From Lachnospiraceae bacterium (GTDB lineage: Bacteria > Bacillota > Clostridia > Lachnospirales > Lachnospiraceae): 57,996 nucleotides of DNA. The stretch is from assembly GCA_021201665.1 (NCBI GenBank), contig JAJQEO010000097.1:32605-90600 (forward strand). Reading direction: 5' to 3'. Positions 16,811 to 26,558 of this stretch are shown in pieces. Below the pieces are notes generated by a model. It had not been told where the DNA came from and did not search any database. It worked only from the letters and a program-made list of their open reading frames with translations. Each line of letters opens with the position of its first letter. The first letter of the stretch is position 1. The position numbers and the translations under genes were made by a program.

Positions 16811-16838
16811 TTTACATTTGCCGCTAAATGCGTATAAT
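16811..16838 (+). promoter_or_regulatory. mecA promoter
   Basis: TTTACA (16811-16816) and TATAAT (16833-16838) with 16-bp spacing, 26 bp before the start codon. Confidence 0.75.
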
Positions 16839-16863
16839 AACGAATAATAAAGGATGTGATTGC

Positions 16864-17628
16864 ATGAAAATTGAGAAGATTAATGACCAGCAGATTCGTT
16901 GCACGCTGACCAGAGAAGACCTGGCCAGCCGGAACATCAATGTACGGGAGCTGGCCTATGGCTCAGATAAGGCCAGACAGCTTTTTCAGGATATGATCAC
17001 GGTAGCGGCGCAGGATTTTGGATTCGAGGTGGAGAATATTCCGCTCGTCGTGGAAGCGATCCCAGTTTCAATGGACACGATTATTCTGATTATTACAAAG
17101 GTCGAAGACCCCGAAGAGCTTGATACCCGCTTTTCCCGATTTGCGCCGGAGGCTCCGGGGGCAGAGACCGGGATTACGTTTGCTGAGCTCAGGGAGCACA
17201 TTGAGGGCGCCGATGACATTCTTGACCTGATCCGGCGGATCAGCGAGGGCCGTAAGCAGGCCGTTAAGGAGGATCACCCGGCCGGCGAGGTTGAGGAAAT
17301 AGAGGTCAGGACGGAGGACGAGGATGTCCCGGATCTTGCGCGCGCGTACACCTTTGATACACTGGACGACGCGATCCGTGCCGCAGGCGTTCTGGAAGCC
17401 GCCTCTGAATGTCCGAATGCTCTGTACAAAAACCCGGAGGACGACAGCTTCTACCTGCTGCTGAAAAAAGCCGATCTCCCGGCAGCTCAGTTCAATAAAA
17501 TATGCAATATTCTCTCAGAATACGCGGTGCCCTGTCGTTTCACTGTCGGCATGGAAGCCTATTTTAGCGAGCATTTCGAGAGCATTCTCGCGGAGCACGC
17601 GCTGCAGAGCCTGCAGAAGTTACTTTGA
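16864..17628 (+). CDS. mecA: Adaptor protein MecA
   Basis: 254 residues of the MecA family: an N-terminal domain starting MKIEKINDQQIRCTLTREDL (substrate-binding), an acidic linker (about 118-155), and a C-terminal domain beginning RAYTFDTLDDAIRAAGVLE that in relatives binds ClpC. It hands substrates to the ClpCP protease in the cytoplasm. The ATG at 16864 has an AAAGGATG ribosome site; the longer frame upstream would place the promoter inside the gene. Convergent with cls. Confidence 0.9.
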   Translation: MKIEKINDQQIRCTLTREDLASRNINVRELAYGSDKARQLFQDMITVAAQDFGFEVENIPLVVEAIPVSMDTIILIITKVEDPEELDTRFSRFAPEAPGAETGITFAELREHIEGADDILDLIRRISEGRKQAVKEDHPAGEVEEIEVRTEDEDVPDLARAYTFDTLDDAIRAAGVLEAASECPNALYKNPEDDSFYLLLKKADLPAAQFNKICNILSEYAVPCRFTVGMEAYFSEHFESILAEHALQSLQKLL

Positions 17629-17646
17629 AAGTTAAAACGGGCAGTC

Positions 17647-17692
17647 TGCGTTCCGCTTCGGTCGGTGTAAACGTCTTCGTTTTACTGCGGAT
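17647..17692 (+). repeat. Interspersed repeat family C, diverged copy
   Basis: Shares CGCTTCGGTCGGTG and the following CGTC.TCG.TTT.CTGCG pattern with 47152-47228. It lies 3' of mecA. Confidence 0.4.
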
Positions 17693-17739
17693 GGTACTGA
17701 GCGTCTCCGCTATGGGCGATACCTGATTAACATTCAAAA

Positions 17740-17792
17740 AACAGAAGGAAGGCCCCTCTCCGGATAAATCCGGGGTGGAACCTTCCTTTCTT
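17740..17792. terminator. Bidirectional terminator between mecA and cls
   Basis: A GAAGGAAGG/CCTTCCTTTC outer stem encloses a CCGGAT/ATCCGG hairpin. T-rich runs follow on both strands (TTTC on plus, CTGTTTTTTG on minus), which suits two convergent genes. Confidence 0.65.
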
Positions 17793-17902
17793 GCTTCGAC
17801 GAGTTTTTACACAATTCTGTGTCCAGCGTTCAGCGCAGCAGCCACAGATATATGCCACTTACGCGTCATATATCTGTTTTGCCGTTATGCCAAACTGGCA
17901 GA

Positions 17903-19489
17903 TTACATAAGTGGTGCCAAAAGCTTTAAGATGTGGCCGGACAGCTTGCGGGTAATTTTATCATGGCGGATATCGAAATCCGTCACGAGCTGGCATTCGA
18001 TCAGGGTTTTCCGAAAATCCTCCTCGACCTTTTTCAGCTCCGGCACGTCATAGAGAAAGACCGCGCACTCGAAATTCAGGTACAGGCTGCGGTAATCCAG
18101 ATTGATGGAACCGACCACGCCGCAGATGTCATCGCTGACAACAACCTTCGAATGGACAAATCCCGGCGTGTATTCATAAATGCGCACTCCGTTTCTTACG
18201 AGGATTTTGTAGTAGGAATGTGCCAGGGCAAAGGCATATTTTTTATCCGGAATATGCGGCAGGATCAGCTTGACATCGACCCCGCGGCGGGCCGCGTAAA
18301 TCAGTGCCTGCAGCATCTCATGGTCCGGCACCAGGTAGGGGGTCATAATGTGGACATAGCGGGTCGCGCTGTTCAGGATTTCCAGATAGACTCGTTCCGC
18401 GCTCTTCGTTTCCTTAAGCGGGTTGGCCGCGTAGGGCATGACAAATCCTGCCCCCTTTTGGTATTCCGCCGGAATTTCTTTCAGATAAATGGCAAAGTTC
18501 TCCAGTTTTTCCGCGGTGTCCCACATTTTCAGAAACATGACGGCAAAGCTCCTTGCCGCCTCGCCGCGCAGCATAATACCCGCATCCTTCCAGTGGCCGA
18601 ACCGCTCCTTCTGGTTTATATATTCATCCGCAAGATTCACTCCTCCGGTAAAAGCCGTGTGGCCGTCGATTACGACAATCTTCCGGTGATCCCGGTTGTT
18701 ATAGCTGGTGGAGATCGCCGGATACACTTTGGAAAAAACCTTGCAGCGGATGCCCAGATTTTTCATCTTTTTAGAAAAATCATGAGGCAGATTGCTCAGC
18801 TCGTTCATTCCGTCATACATCAGGCGTACCTCTACGCCTTCTTTTACCTTCATTTCCAGGATTTCCTGAACCTGCCCCCACATGCAGCCTTCCGCGATAA
18901 TAAAATATTCGAGAAAAATATATTCCTTCGCGCTCTGCAGCTGCTTTATGAGCTCCTCATATTTTTCCTCTCCGCTGGAAAAATAAACCACCTCCGTGTT
19001 CCGCCAGACGGGATAGCCCTGGATCTGGCCGACGTAATAGGCCAGCTGTGCCATGCGAGGGTTCTCAAAAGAAAGCTCACGCATGGTTTCCGCATCCTGC
19101 GGCAGGATTTCCTCCGTCTGCCGGTCAATATCCTCCATACGGGCGGCCAGCACATGCATCCCCGGCTGCAGCTGCAGATACAGGTACAGTAAGCCGCCAA
19201 AAATCGGGAGCAGCAGCACCAGCGAGGCCCACGCAAGCTGGAATGCGGGATGCTCCACATGGTTAATGATCAGCAGCAGCACCAGAAATGAAAAAATGAC
19301 GTGTCCGCCAAAATACACATAAAGATACTGAGCCACATAATTTATTACAACAAAGAGCAGCAGGATCTCCGCCAGAAGGCAGAGTATCAGGATACCCGTG
19401 CGCCCGAATATGACCTGAAGGATGCCCCGTTTACCCTTGTCCACGGACCGATCCCTGATGTCCTTTACCTTGCTTAATTGATCGTTCAT
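17903..19489 (-). CDS. cls: Cardiolipin synthase (phospholipase D family)
   Basis: 528 residues. Two N-terminal membrane helices (about 32-60 and 62-105) precede two HKD motifs: His268-Lys270-Asp275 (HRKIVVIDG) and His446-Lys448-Asp453 (HSKVVVSDD), each followed by the GGVN/GSIN turn. It condenses two phosphatidylglycerols into cardiolipin at the membrane. The start has a GGGAG site. It lies 20 bp after a small conserved gene, probably one operon. Confidence 0.92.
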   Translation of the reverse strand: MNDQLSKVKDIRDRSVDKGKRGILQVIFGRTGILILCLLAEILLLFVVINYVAQYLYVYFGGHVIFSFLVLLLIINHVEHPAFQLAWASLVLLLPIFGGLLYLYLQLQPGMHVLAARMEDIDRQTEEILPQDAETMRELSFENPRMAQLAYYVGQIQGYPVWRNTEVVYFSSGEEKYEELIKQLQSAKEYIFLEYFIIAEGCMWGQVQEILEMKVKEGVEVRLMYDGMNELSNLPHDFSKKMKNLGIRCKVFSKVYPAISTSYNNRDHRKIVVIDGHTAFTGGVNLADEYINQKERFGHWKDAGIMLRGEAARSFAVMFLKMWDTAEKLENFAIYLKEIPAEYQKGAGFVMPYAANPLKETKSAERVYLEILNSATRYVHIMTPYLVPDHEMLQALIYAARRGVDVKLILPHIPDKKYAFALAHSYYKILVRNGVRIYEYTPGFVHSKVVVSDDICGVVGSINLDYRSLYLNFECAVFLYDVPELKKVEEDFRKTLIECQLVTDFDIRHDKITRKLSGHILKLLAPLM

Positions 19490-19509
19490 ACATTTTCACT
19501 CCCTGCTCC

Positions 19510-19776
19510 TTAGCCCTCTTCAAGCACCTGTATTTCCAGATAGTCAAATGATATCTGCTCTATAAAGCTGTCCTGGCCAAACCGCGCCCTGCTGTGCCGC
19601 TTAAATTCAGCTATCGTCGGATCCAGCCAGATCGGACGTTCGAGGTCAAACTCATGGCAGATTTCATCCAGACCCCGGAAGATTTTATGCGTGCGTGTAT
19701 CTTCACTCTGCTCCTCATAAACAGTATCTCTGATCATATGGTTATCCTTCCATATTTTCCCCCATAATCTGAACAT
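19510..19776 (-). CDS. Small conserved hypothetical protein upstream of cls
   Basis: 88 residues starting MFRLWGKIWKDNHMIRDTV, with HKIFRGLDEICHEFDL and RPIWLDPTIAEF segments and an acidic C-terminus. I recall near-identical proteins across Lachnospiraceae, always without an assigned function. The ribosome site is AGGAGAGTACT. It ends 20 bp before cls. Confidence 0.8.
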   Translation of the reverse strand: MFRLWGKIWKDNHMIRDTVYEEQSEDTRTHKIFRGLDEICHEFDLERPIWLDPTIAEFKRHSRARFGQDSFIEQISFDYLEIQVLEEG

Positions 19777-19910
19777 AGTACTCTCCTGTCTTTATTCTGC
19801 GCCCATATCGCAGCCTTAATAAGTGAACTGTCCATCGCCGGGCACGTTAAAGCCAGCGGGAATGCGGTCGGCTTATTTCAGGCAGCAAAAAGAATTAATG
19901 CTGCATATTT

Positions 19911-21038
19911 CTAATTGAAGAAGTCATACACCAGCGCCGAAAGATTCGCGATTCGCGTAATCGCCGTACTGCTGTTGCTGATGTTATTTGAAAGTACGAC
20001 CAGGATATAATCGCAGGCGTCGGAATAAATAATCGCCGCGTCATTTTGCGTGCCGTCCATCTCGCCCGTCTTGTTCGCACACAGGACGCCATCCGGAAGC
20101 CCCGCCGGGATCTTGTACCGCGTTTGCTGCGCGAGCAGCATTTCCTCCATCTCGTTGCTTTCAGCGCGGCTCATCCACGTACGCCGGTAAATGTCCTCCA
20201 GGATGGCTCCCACGTCCTTCGCGGCTACCTGGTTGGTGCCATTGCCGGAGTTCGTCGCCGGATTACTGAATCCATTGTATTCCACCGTCATCTCACTGTA
20301 TCCATGACTCTGAATAAACTCATTTACCTTTGCGATCCCATTTGCGTAGCTGGAATCGCCCAGAATGTAAAGCAGCTGGTTTGACGCCGTGTTGTCACTG
20401 TAGCTGATCATGGCATTCAACAAGGATACAATTTCATCCGTCCGCTCCAGCTCCCCTTCATCAATCGCCGTATACACGGTTCCCATGATAAAAAGCTTCA
20501 TCACACTCGCAGATTTCATTGGCTGGTCATTGATGACAAAGCTCTCGTCCGTGTCAAGATTTTTCACATAGACAGACCAAGTCCCATCGTAAGCCGCGAT
20601 TGTCGTCTCGATCAGCTCCTGCAGCTCAGCCATCGTGTGTTCCTGCTGCCAGGAATGCACCCGTGCGGCGCGGCCGCAGGAAAGCAGGCCGCAGGAATAG
20701 GTAATGGGAGTCCCCAGCATTTCCCGGATGTCCGGCAAGGTCATCGGAATCTGAAGTTCCTCCCCGAGCAGGACCTGAGCCATTTGCTCCCATCGTTCCC
20801 ACTCCGAAATTGATTCGTCCAGGAATTCCGTCTCCATTTCACTTTCTGTCTCTGTCTCGGTCTCTGTTTCTAACTCCGTCTCTACCCCGGTAAGTCCCGC
20901 AATCGCCGTCTCCAGATCCTCCGGAATTTCAAGCACGGCAGCTTCGCTGGCACACACGCCGACCGCGGAAATCCATACACTCATGAGCAGGCAGCCCACA
21001 AAAAACCTTATTTTTCTTTTATCAGGCCTTCTTCTCAT
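19911..21038 (-). CDS. Secreted class A beta-lactamase-like serine hydrolase
   Basis: 375 residues. A signal peptide (about 1-31, MRRRPDKRKI then a hydrophobic core) is followed by a Glu-Thr-rich stretch (54-71) and a serine hydrolase domain of the class A beta-lactamase fold. It has the catalytic Ser178-x-x-Lys181 (SVMK), Ser214-Asp215-Asn216 (SDN) and Lys323-Thr-Gly (KTG). No Glu166-type omega-loop motif (ExxLN) is obvious, so it may be a cell-wall peptidase or a penicillin-binding relative rather than a drug-inactivating enzyme. Start chosen at 21038 because of a GGAGG site five bases ahead. Confidence 0.82.
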   Translation of the reverse strand: MRRRPDKRKIRFFVGCLLMSVWISAVGVCASEAAVLEIPEDLETAIAGLTGVETELETETETETESEMETEFLDESISEWERWEQMAQVLLGEELQIPMTLPDIREMLGTPITYSCGLLSCGRAARVHSWQQEHTMAELQELIETTIAAYDGTWSVYVKNLDTDESFVINDQPMKSASVMKLFIMGTVYTAIDEGELERTDEIVSLLNAMISYSDNTASNQLLYILGDSSYANGIAKVNEFIQSHGYSEMTVEYNGFSNPATNSGNGTNQVAAKDVGAILEDIYRRTWMSRAESNEMEEMLLAQQTRYKIPAGLPDGVLCANKTGEMDGTQNDAAIIYSDACDYILVVLSNNISNSSTAITRIANLSALVYDFFN

Positions 21039-21091
21039 AAATACCTCCATTCCGTATATCCGGAAATTCTTGCTTCCACCAATGCGGCTGC

Positions 21092-21172
21092 CCTGAGAAC
21101 CTGTCGGTAAATAATGCATTTGCACCGCCTGATGCGCGAATCACAGGTTCTAAAGGCATTGCCACAGTCCAG
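21092..21172 (-). repeat. Interspersed repeat family B, copy 1
   Basis: About 80 bp sharing three quarters of its bases with 31313-31400, including TTGCACCGCCTGATGCG and CACAGGTTCTAAA. Ends form an inverted repeat AGAACCTG/CAGGTTCT. Lies between the LtaS-like gene and the serine hydrolase gene. Confidence 0.65.
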
Positions 21173-21224
21173 CCCAAATCCTGCGCCATCTCAGAATCCG
21201 GCGGCACATGGCCGCTGCGTCATG

Positions 21225-23408
21225 TCATCCCGGCTCGGTTCCGTCCAGCGTAAAGAATTCGTAATAGCGGTTGTCGCCTCCAAAAATATCATTGTATTCC
21301 AGAATATTATATTCATTTACCAGCTCATAATAAGGCGAATCCTTATCATCCAGCTCATAAAATACACCGTCAGCCCCCCAATAGCCGATCGAATTGATGA
21401 CCGGGATCTCTTCACTCAGATCCAGCAGATACTCCTGATAGCCTGTCATTTCAAGTCCCAGCCGGTCCGCCAGAATGCTGTAAAGATAGTTCAGGCTGGT
21501 CGCCTCGACCGTCTCCTCTTCAATATCATAATTGGCCCAGCAGATAAAGGGAATTTTATATTTCTCCATCAGCTCTTCATCCGTCAGAGAATCCTCTGTG
21601 CCTCCGAGCAGATATTCATAGGCACTGTCACCGATATTTGGCTGATGATCGCCGAACATCAAAATAATCACCGGCTCCTCAACATCCTCAAAATACTCGA
21701 CAAGGCTCTGAAACGCCTCGTCCGTAGCCTTAACCAGATTTACATAAATCTCCGCCTTTGTCGTAGAAAATTCCGTGTTTAACACCTCAATATCCATATC
21801 CAGGTTATTTGTATTGGATGAGTAGTAGCCACCATGGTTCTGGATCGTCACATTATAGGAAAAAATCGGCTGCCCAGAGTCCAGATTTTCCTCGTACTCG
21901 AGAATAATCCGGTTAAACAGGGTCTCGTCAGAAATATAATTCCGGATCCTCACAGGATACTTAAAATCGTCCCTCGTATAATATGTATCAAATCCAATCT
22001 GCGGATAGACAATATTTCTGCGGTAATTTGTCCCACGGTAAGGATGCATAGCCAGCGTATAATACCCGAGCGAGCCGAGCTGAGAAGCCAGCGAGGGCAG
22101 ACTCCCGCGTACAAACAGATTAAAACCGACGGACGAAGTCGGAAGAAACGCCATCGTATTGCCCGTCAGGAACTCATATTCTGAATTCGGAGTATTCCCG
22201 CCAAAAACGGACGAATATGCGGTACCCTTGATCGTATTTTCCGTCAGGCTTCGGATGAAGGGCATGTAGTCCTCCGAGAGCTCCAGGCCATTCCCTACCT
22301 CCGTATAGTCCGCCCAGGATTCATTCATGATCACGATGATATTGGGAGTTTCCGTATTCTCTTCATCGGTTGAGTCGGTTCCGGCGGCTTCCTCTTCGTC
22401 GACCGAACCAGTTCCGGCGGCATCTTCCTCGCCGGAATCCACATAATCCGCCGCGATTTCCTGCACGGCACTCAGTGAGTATCCTTCCGGCTTGTCCACG
22501 ACCAGATAAAAGCAGGTGGTCAGAGTCGTAAAAAGCATATCATATTTTTTATAGCGCAGCTGGTGCGTAAAGCCTTCCGAGCGGATGTCGTGATCCTCCA
22601 GGAAGGATGTTTTTCCACAGAGATAATAGTAGCCGCCGGCCAGCACCGCCACAAGCGCCAGAAAGACTCCGCGCGCCGCAAGGGGCATCATCCGGCCTCT
22701 TCTCAGCTTCAGGCTGACTGTACAGATCAGAATCGTGAACAGAATCTCCATAACCATGTACCAGTCCAGTGTGTAGCTATATTCCGAAGCTACCGCGGCC
22801 GCCGTAGTGATGGAAAACAGATCCGCCGCCGAAAGAGCCATCCCCCGGAAAGAGATCACAAAGCAGTTGACGATTCCCAGCGTCGCTACCGCCACGGCAG
22901 TAATGATTACCGAAAACCGGATGCTCCCGGTCAGTCCGTACAGAATCCCAAGCACCAGATACAAAAACGCGAACGTAAGCAGCAGGGCGATTTTGTCCAG
23001 CGCAAAAAAGTCTATATTATACTTATCCTTATTCAGAAATAAAAGCGAAAAATAAATCGCAAACGGCGCGAGTACGAACCATACCCAGGAAAGGATGCGG
23101 TTCACCTTATCGCTCAGTGTATTTTCCACCAGCCACAGGAAAATCAGCGCAGCCGCCAGAAGTGTGATTTCATAAGTCCTCACGCTTCGCAGAAAAAACA
23201 CATCCCCATCCGATGAGTACATGGACGGATGTGCACAGTAATACAGCAGCAGGCTTACCGTAAGAAGAATCGGTATCAGGCGAAAATAGCGCTTGTTCTC
23301 CCTGATCAGGCGAAGCTTTTCCGAAAGACGGAGTTTTTCCAGAAATCGGAATTTTTCCGGGAGCCGGAGCTTTTCCGAGAGTCGGAGCTTTTCCGAGAGT
23401 TTTGACAT
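21225..23408 (-). CDS. LtaS-like membrane sulfatase-fold enzyme
   Basis: 727 residues: a basic repeat N-terminus (1-36), about seven membrane helices (45-265), an acidic Thr/Asp/Glu linker (323-352), then an extracellular sulfatase-fold domain. The metal/active-site residues of lipoteichoic acid synthases are visible: Glu363 in IVIMNESWADY, the nucleophile Thr406 in GGNTPNSEYEF, and the FGDHQPN motif. It probably transfers glycerol phosphate onto a lipid or glycan anchor; the product is inferred. The start has GGAGGAAATATAAGG before the ATG. Confidence 0.85.
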   Translation of the reverse strand: MSKLSEKLRLSEKLRLPEKFRFLEKLRLSEKLRLIRENKRYFRLIPILLTVSLLLYYCAHPSMYSSDGDVFFLRSVRTYEITLLAAALIFLWLVENTLSDKVNRILSWVWFVLAPFAIYFSLLFLNKDKYNIDFFALDKIALLLTFAFLYLVLGILYGLTGSIRFSVIITAVAVATLGIVNCFVISFRGMALSAADLFSITTAAAVASEYSYTLDWYMVMEILFTILICTVSLKLRRGRMMPLAARGVFLALVAVLAGGYYYLCGKTSFLEDHDIRSEGFTHQLRYKKYDMLFTTLTTCFYLVVDKPEGYSLSAVQEIAADYVDSGEEDAAGTGSVDEEEAAGTDSTDEENTETPNIIVIMNESWADYTEVGNGLELSEDYMPFIRSLTENTIKGTAYSSVFGGNTPNSEYEFLTGNTMAFLPTSSVGFNLFVRGSLPSLASQLGSLGYYTLAMHPYRGTNYRRNIVYPQIGFDTYYTRDDFKYPVRIRNYISDETLFNRIILEYEENLDSGQPIFSYNVTIQNHGGYYSSNTNNLDMDIEVLNTEFSTTKAEIYVNLVKATDEAFQSLVEYFEDVEEPVIILMFGDHQPNIGDSAYEYLLGGTEDSLTDEELMEKYKIPFICWANYDIEEETVEATSLNYLYSILADRLGLEMTGYQEYLLDLSEEIPVINSIGYWGADGVFYELDDKDSPYYELVNEYNILEYNDIFGGDNRYYEFFTLDGTEPG
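23311..23400 (-). repeat. 18-bp in-frame tandem repeat at the LtaS-like N-terminus
   Basis: Five 18-bp units encode a KLRLSE-type hexapeptide just before the first membrane helix, giving a basic, amphipathic cytoplasmic tail. Confidence 0.85.
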
Positions 23409-23592
23409 TCCTTATATTTCCTCCAGACCGTCTGCCGCGCCAGAATACGGCAGCAATACTGCGCCGTTGCACGGCTGTAATATTTGTCCGGTCAAAAATA
23501 CAGGAGGACACCATGAAACGCGAGCGCCTTTCATAACGTCCCCCTTTCGTTTTTACACCGGATGGGGTGTAGTCCGCCCCACCCGGAACCAT

Positions 23593-23767
23593 ACTTGATT
23601 CATTTCGAAACTGTAACTGATCCGTTTTGCAGCTGCAATCGGCCCTTTCGCATCTACAGTTGCTCCGTTTTACAGCTGCGATCAATTCGTTTCTCAGCTA
23701 TGAATGTTTCGCTTCAAAACTGCGACCATTCTGTTTCACAGCTCTGAATGATCCGCCTCGCAACAGC
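23593..23767. repeat. Degenerate 22-bp tandem repeat, about eight copies
   Basis: Units of 21-22 bp with the pattern GATC-ATTCGTTTC-CAGCT (for example GATCAATTCGTTTCTCAGC) run between pgi and the LtaS-like gene. Two helical turns per unit would place equivalent bases on one DNA face. No gene is seen in 23409-23796. Confidence 0.65.
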
Positions 23768-23796
23768 GACCGCCCGGCTCGCCGCTTCGCGGGTAA

Positions 23797-25146
23797 TTAC
23801 AGTCTCGCGAGAAGCGCTTCTCTCTCCTTCTCATATCCCGGCTTGCCAAGAAGCGCGAACATGTTCTTCTTGTAGCTCTCCACTCCAGGCTGGTTGAACG
23901 GGTTCACGCCCAGAACATACCCGCTCACGCCGCACGCGAACTCAAAGAAATACAGCAGCTCGCCAAGATAAAACTCATCCTGCTTCGGAATATTCACAAC
24001 CAGATTCGGGACATTGCCGTCCGTATGGGCGAGGATGGTTCCATTCATGGCGCTCTTGTTAACAAAATCTACAGTTTTTCCTGCCAGATAGTTCAGACCA
24101 TCGAGATCTACCGGCTCCTCGCCGATCGTGATCGTGCATCTGGACTCTTCCACATTCATAACGGTCTCAAACATGATACGGCTGCCGTCCTGGATAAACT
24201 GACCCATCGAATGGAGATCTGTCGTAAGATCTACCGCTGCAGGGAAAATACCCTTCTGGTCTTTTCCTTCACTCTCGCCGTAAAGCTGTTTCCACCACTC
24301 GGACACGTAGTGCAGACTCGGCTCATAATTAGCCAGAATCTCAACGGTTTTGCCCTTTCTGAGCAGGATATTGCGCACCGCGGCATACAGAAGCGCGTCA
24401 TTTTCCTCAAATTCTGCTTCCAGCGCGCGCTTTCTGCCGGAGGCCGCACCCTCCATCAGTCTGTCAATATCCGCGCCGCTCACCGCGATCGGCAGCAGTC
24501 CCACCGCCGTCAGCACGGAAAAGCGTCCGCCCACATCATCCGGCACCACAAAGCTCTCATAACCCTCCTCGGTCGCAAGATTCTTCAGAGCTCCTCTCGC
24601 CTTGTCCGTCGTCGCGTAAATACGCTTTGACGCCTCAGCCTTGCCATATTTCTGCTCCAGCATCTTTTTGAAAATGCGGAAAGCAATCGCCGGTTCAGTC
24701 GTCGTCCCGGATTTGGAAATAATATTTACAGAAAAATCACGATCTCCGATCACATCAATCAGATGCTGCACATACGTACTGCTGATGCTGTTGCCCACGA
24801 AATAAATCTCCGGGGTCTTTCTGATCTCTTTGGAGACATTATTATAAAAGCTGTGACGCAGAAACTCAATCGCCGCCCTAGCGCCCAGATAAGAGCCTCC
24901 AATACCGATCACCAGCAGCACCTCGCTGTCAGCCTGGATTTTCTTCGCCGCCTCTTTGATGCGTGCAAACTCTTCCTTGTCATAATCGGTCGGCAGGTCA
25001 ATCCAGCCAAGGAAATCATTGCCGGCTCCGCCGCGCGATGTCAGCTCGTCCTTCGCAGCCAGAACAATCTTCTTCATTGATGCCATTTCGTTTGCGCCGA
25101 CTACCCCGGCCGCTTTTGAATAATCAAACGTCACTTTACTGCTCAT
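23797..25146 (-). CDS. pgi: Glucose-6-phosphate isomerase
   Basis: 449 residues, the usual length of the Gram-positive form. It has [12 protein letters not shown], the phosphate-binding [10 protein letters not shown], and the [12 protein letters not shown] segment with a catalytic Glu. It interconverts glucose-6-phosphate and fructose-6-phosphate in glycolysis. I start it at the ATG at 25146, eight bases after AAGGAG; a GTG two codons upstream is less likely. A TTGCGG/TATATG promoter pair may lie near 25190-25215; otherwise 25147-25451 holds nothing I can name. Confidence 0.93.
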   Translation of the reverse strand: MSSKVTFDYSKAAGVVGANEMASMKKIVLAAKDELTSRGGAGNDFLGWIDLPTDYDKEEFARIKEAAKKIQADSEVLLVIGIGGSYLGARAAIEFLRHSFYNNVSKEIRKTPEIYFVGNSISSTYVQHLIDVIGDRDFSVNIISKSGTTTEPAIAFRIFKKMLEQKYGKAEASKRIYATTDKARGALKNLATEEGYESFVVPDDVGGRFSVLTAVGLLPIAVSGADIDRLMEGAASGRKRALEAEFEENDALLYAAVRNILLRKGKTVEILANYEPSLHYVSEWWKQLYGESEGKDQKGIFPAAVDLTTDLHSMGQFIQDGSRIMFETVMNVEESRCTITIGEEPVDLDGLNYLAGKTVDFVNKSAMNGTILAHTDGNVPNLVVNIPKQDEFYLGELLYFFEFACGVSGYVLGVNPFNQPGVESYKKNMFALLGKPGYEKEREALLARL

Positions 25147-25451
25147 ATCCACATCTCCTTTTTTATCTCTGCCTGCGGTCGGTCAACCATATATCTTTCC
25201 CGGTTTCCCGCCGCAATTTGTACTCGTGGCCATCAGTATATCTGACCCTTCTCACATTTACCCAGGGCATCGGCGCAGGTCTCTGTTCCCGCAGTCCTCA
25301 CATTCGCCTGACTGTCCGATATCCTTACGCCATTTCCGGATCCGTGCCGCTGTATCCTTGCCCATCAGCAACGGTTTCCTTGATCCGTCAGCCTTGCACG
25401 GTTCATTCCCAACAAGTCTATTCTAGCAAACCACGGACGGTTTCGCAACCC

Positions 25452-26558
25452 TTATTGGGAAAGAAATTCACTTAAAACCTCTCGAATGAGCCGTTCCTGT
25501 TCCTTCGGATCCATTTCGCGCAGCAGCTGGGATCCCCGCTCGCTTCTGGCCTCGGAACGATCCGCATCCGAGGCAGCGCTCTCCCGCATCCCTGTCTTCA
25601 TGCGGGAAAGATTTTCCCTGATTTCATTTTTTTCTCTCCGCGAGCGAGCCGTATCTCCATTTCTCTGCGCCCGCGTTTGTTCGGAAATCGTATCCGAATA
25701 CTGTCCCGCTCCGCCAGCAGCAGCCTCACTCCCCTGTGCGCGTACCCGGTCGGAAAGCTCCATAGACGAACGTGCCTGATCCGAAATCTCTCCAGATGAA
25801 CGCGCCTGCGCTGAAAGCTCTTTAGACGAACGCCCCTGCGCTGAAAGCTCCCCGGAGAAACGCCCCTGATCTGAAAGCTCCCTGGCAGAACGCATCTGAT
25901 CTGAAATTTCTCCGGAAGAGCGTGTCCGCCCGGAGGCTTCTGCCTTTGCGCGGCGTTTTGTCCGGCGTCCTCCCCATATAGATACAGCAGGCATTTCTGC
26001 TGCTGCCGCGTCAAACTCCAGCCCTGATGTCTCCTCCTGTTCGCCGCGCGCACCTGTTACACCGCTATTCTCCAGATAATCACGCAGGCAGACCTCCAGC
26101 GCCTGGCTCTGATAGCCGGTATCAGCCAGTCCATAGGCAAGTGCCGTCAGGACAACCGCGCCTGCTCCCAGCCAGAAATACACATTCCCGTTTATAATCG
26201 GTGCCCCGCCCTGCAGGCGCGCCATTGTTCCGGCAAAAGCACACAGCAGGCTGGCCGTAAGGCATACGAATCCCAATCTCCAGAATCCATGAAGGCTGAT
26301 TCCCGCGACGCGGTACTCCAGCAAGCTCTTCTGAATCAGAGCCTGAATATCACCCACCTGCCCGTTCAGGTGACCGCAATATTGAAATCTCTGCCTCAGC
26401 TGCTGTAGAAAACGCCCCTCCGGAGCCCCCGTATTTCTCGTATTTTTCAACAGACCATCGTAAATCCGCCTCAGAATCATCTGGCTGACCACGCCCACCG
26501 CGCACGCAGCCGCAAGTACGTAAAGCAAAACATTCTTTTCCATGATGAACCGCAGCAT
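25452..26558 (-). CDS. Membrane protein with 10-residue repeats, function unknown
   Basis: 368 residues. Three hydrophobic segments (about 8-25, 95-117, 128-150) are followed by a long cytoplasmic, very charged tail. From about residue 208 to 275 the tail is a decapeptide repeat such as GRSSKELSAQ and ARSSGEISDQ. The last 20 residues (DPKEQERLIREVLSEFLSQ) form an amphipathic helix that may bind a partner. The ATG at 26558 has an AAGGGGGAA site. No family recognised. Confidence 0.65.
   Translation of the reverse strand: MLRFIMEKNVLLYVLAAACAVGVVSQMILRRIYDGLLKNTRNTGAPEGRFLQQLRQRFQYCGHLNGQVGDIQALIQKSLLEYRVAGISLHGFWRLGFVCLTASLLCAFAGTMARLQGGAPIINGNVYFWLGAGAVVLTALAYGLADTGYQSQALEVCLRDYLENSGVTGARGEQEETSGLEFDAAAAEMPAVSIWGGRRTKRRAKAEASGRTRSSGEISDQMRSARELSDQGRFSGELSAQGRSSKELSAQARSSGEISDQARSSMELSDRVRAQGSEAAAGGAGQYSDTISEQTRAQRNGDTARSRREKNEIRENLSRMKTGMRESAASDADRSEARSERGSQLLREMDPKEQERLIREVLSEFLSQ
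25750..25940 (-). repeat. 30-bp in-frame tandem repeat
   Basis: Six to seven 30-bp units encode the decapeptide repeat of the membrane protein above. Confidence 0.85.

Noticed and set aside
23170..23685. Minus-strand frame running from the 22-bp repeats into the LtaS-like gene
   Set aside because: It overlaps the start of the LtaS-like gene in another frame and is largely repeat sequence.
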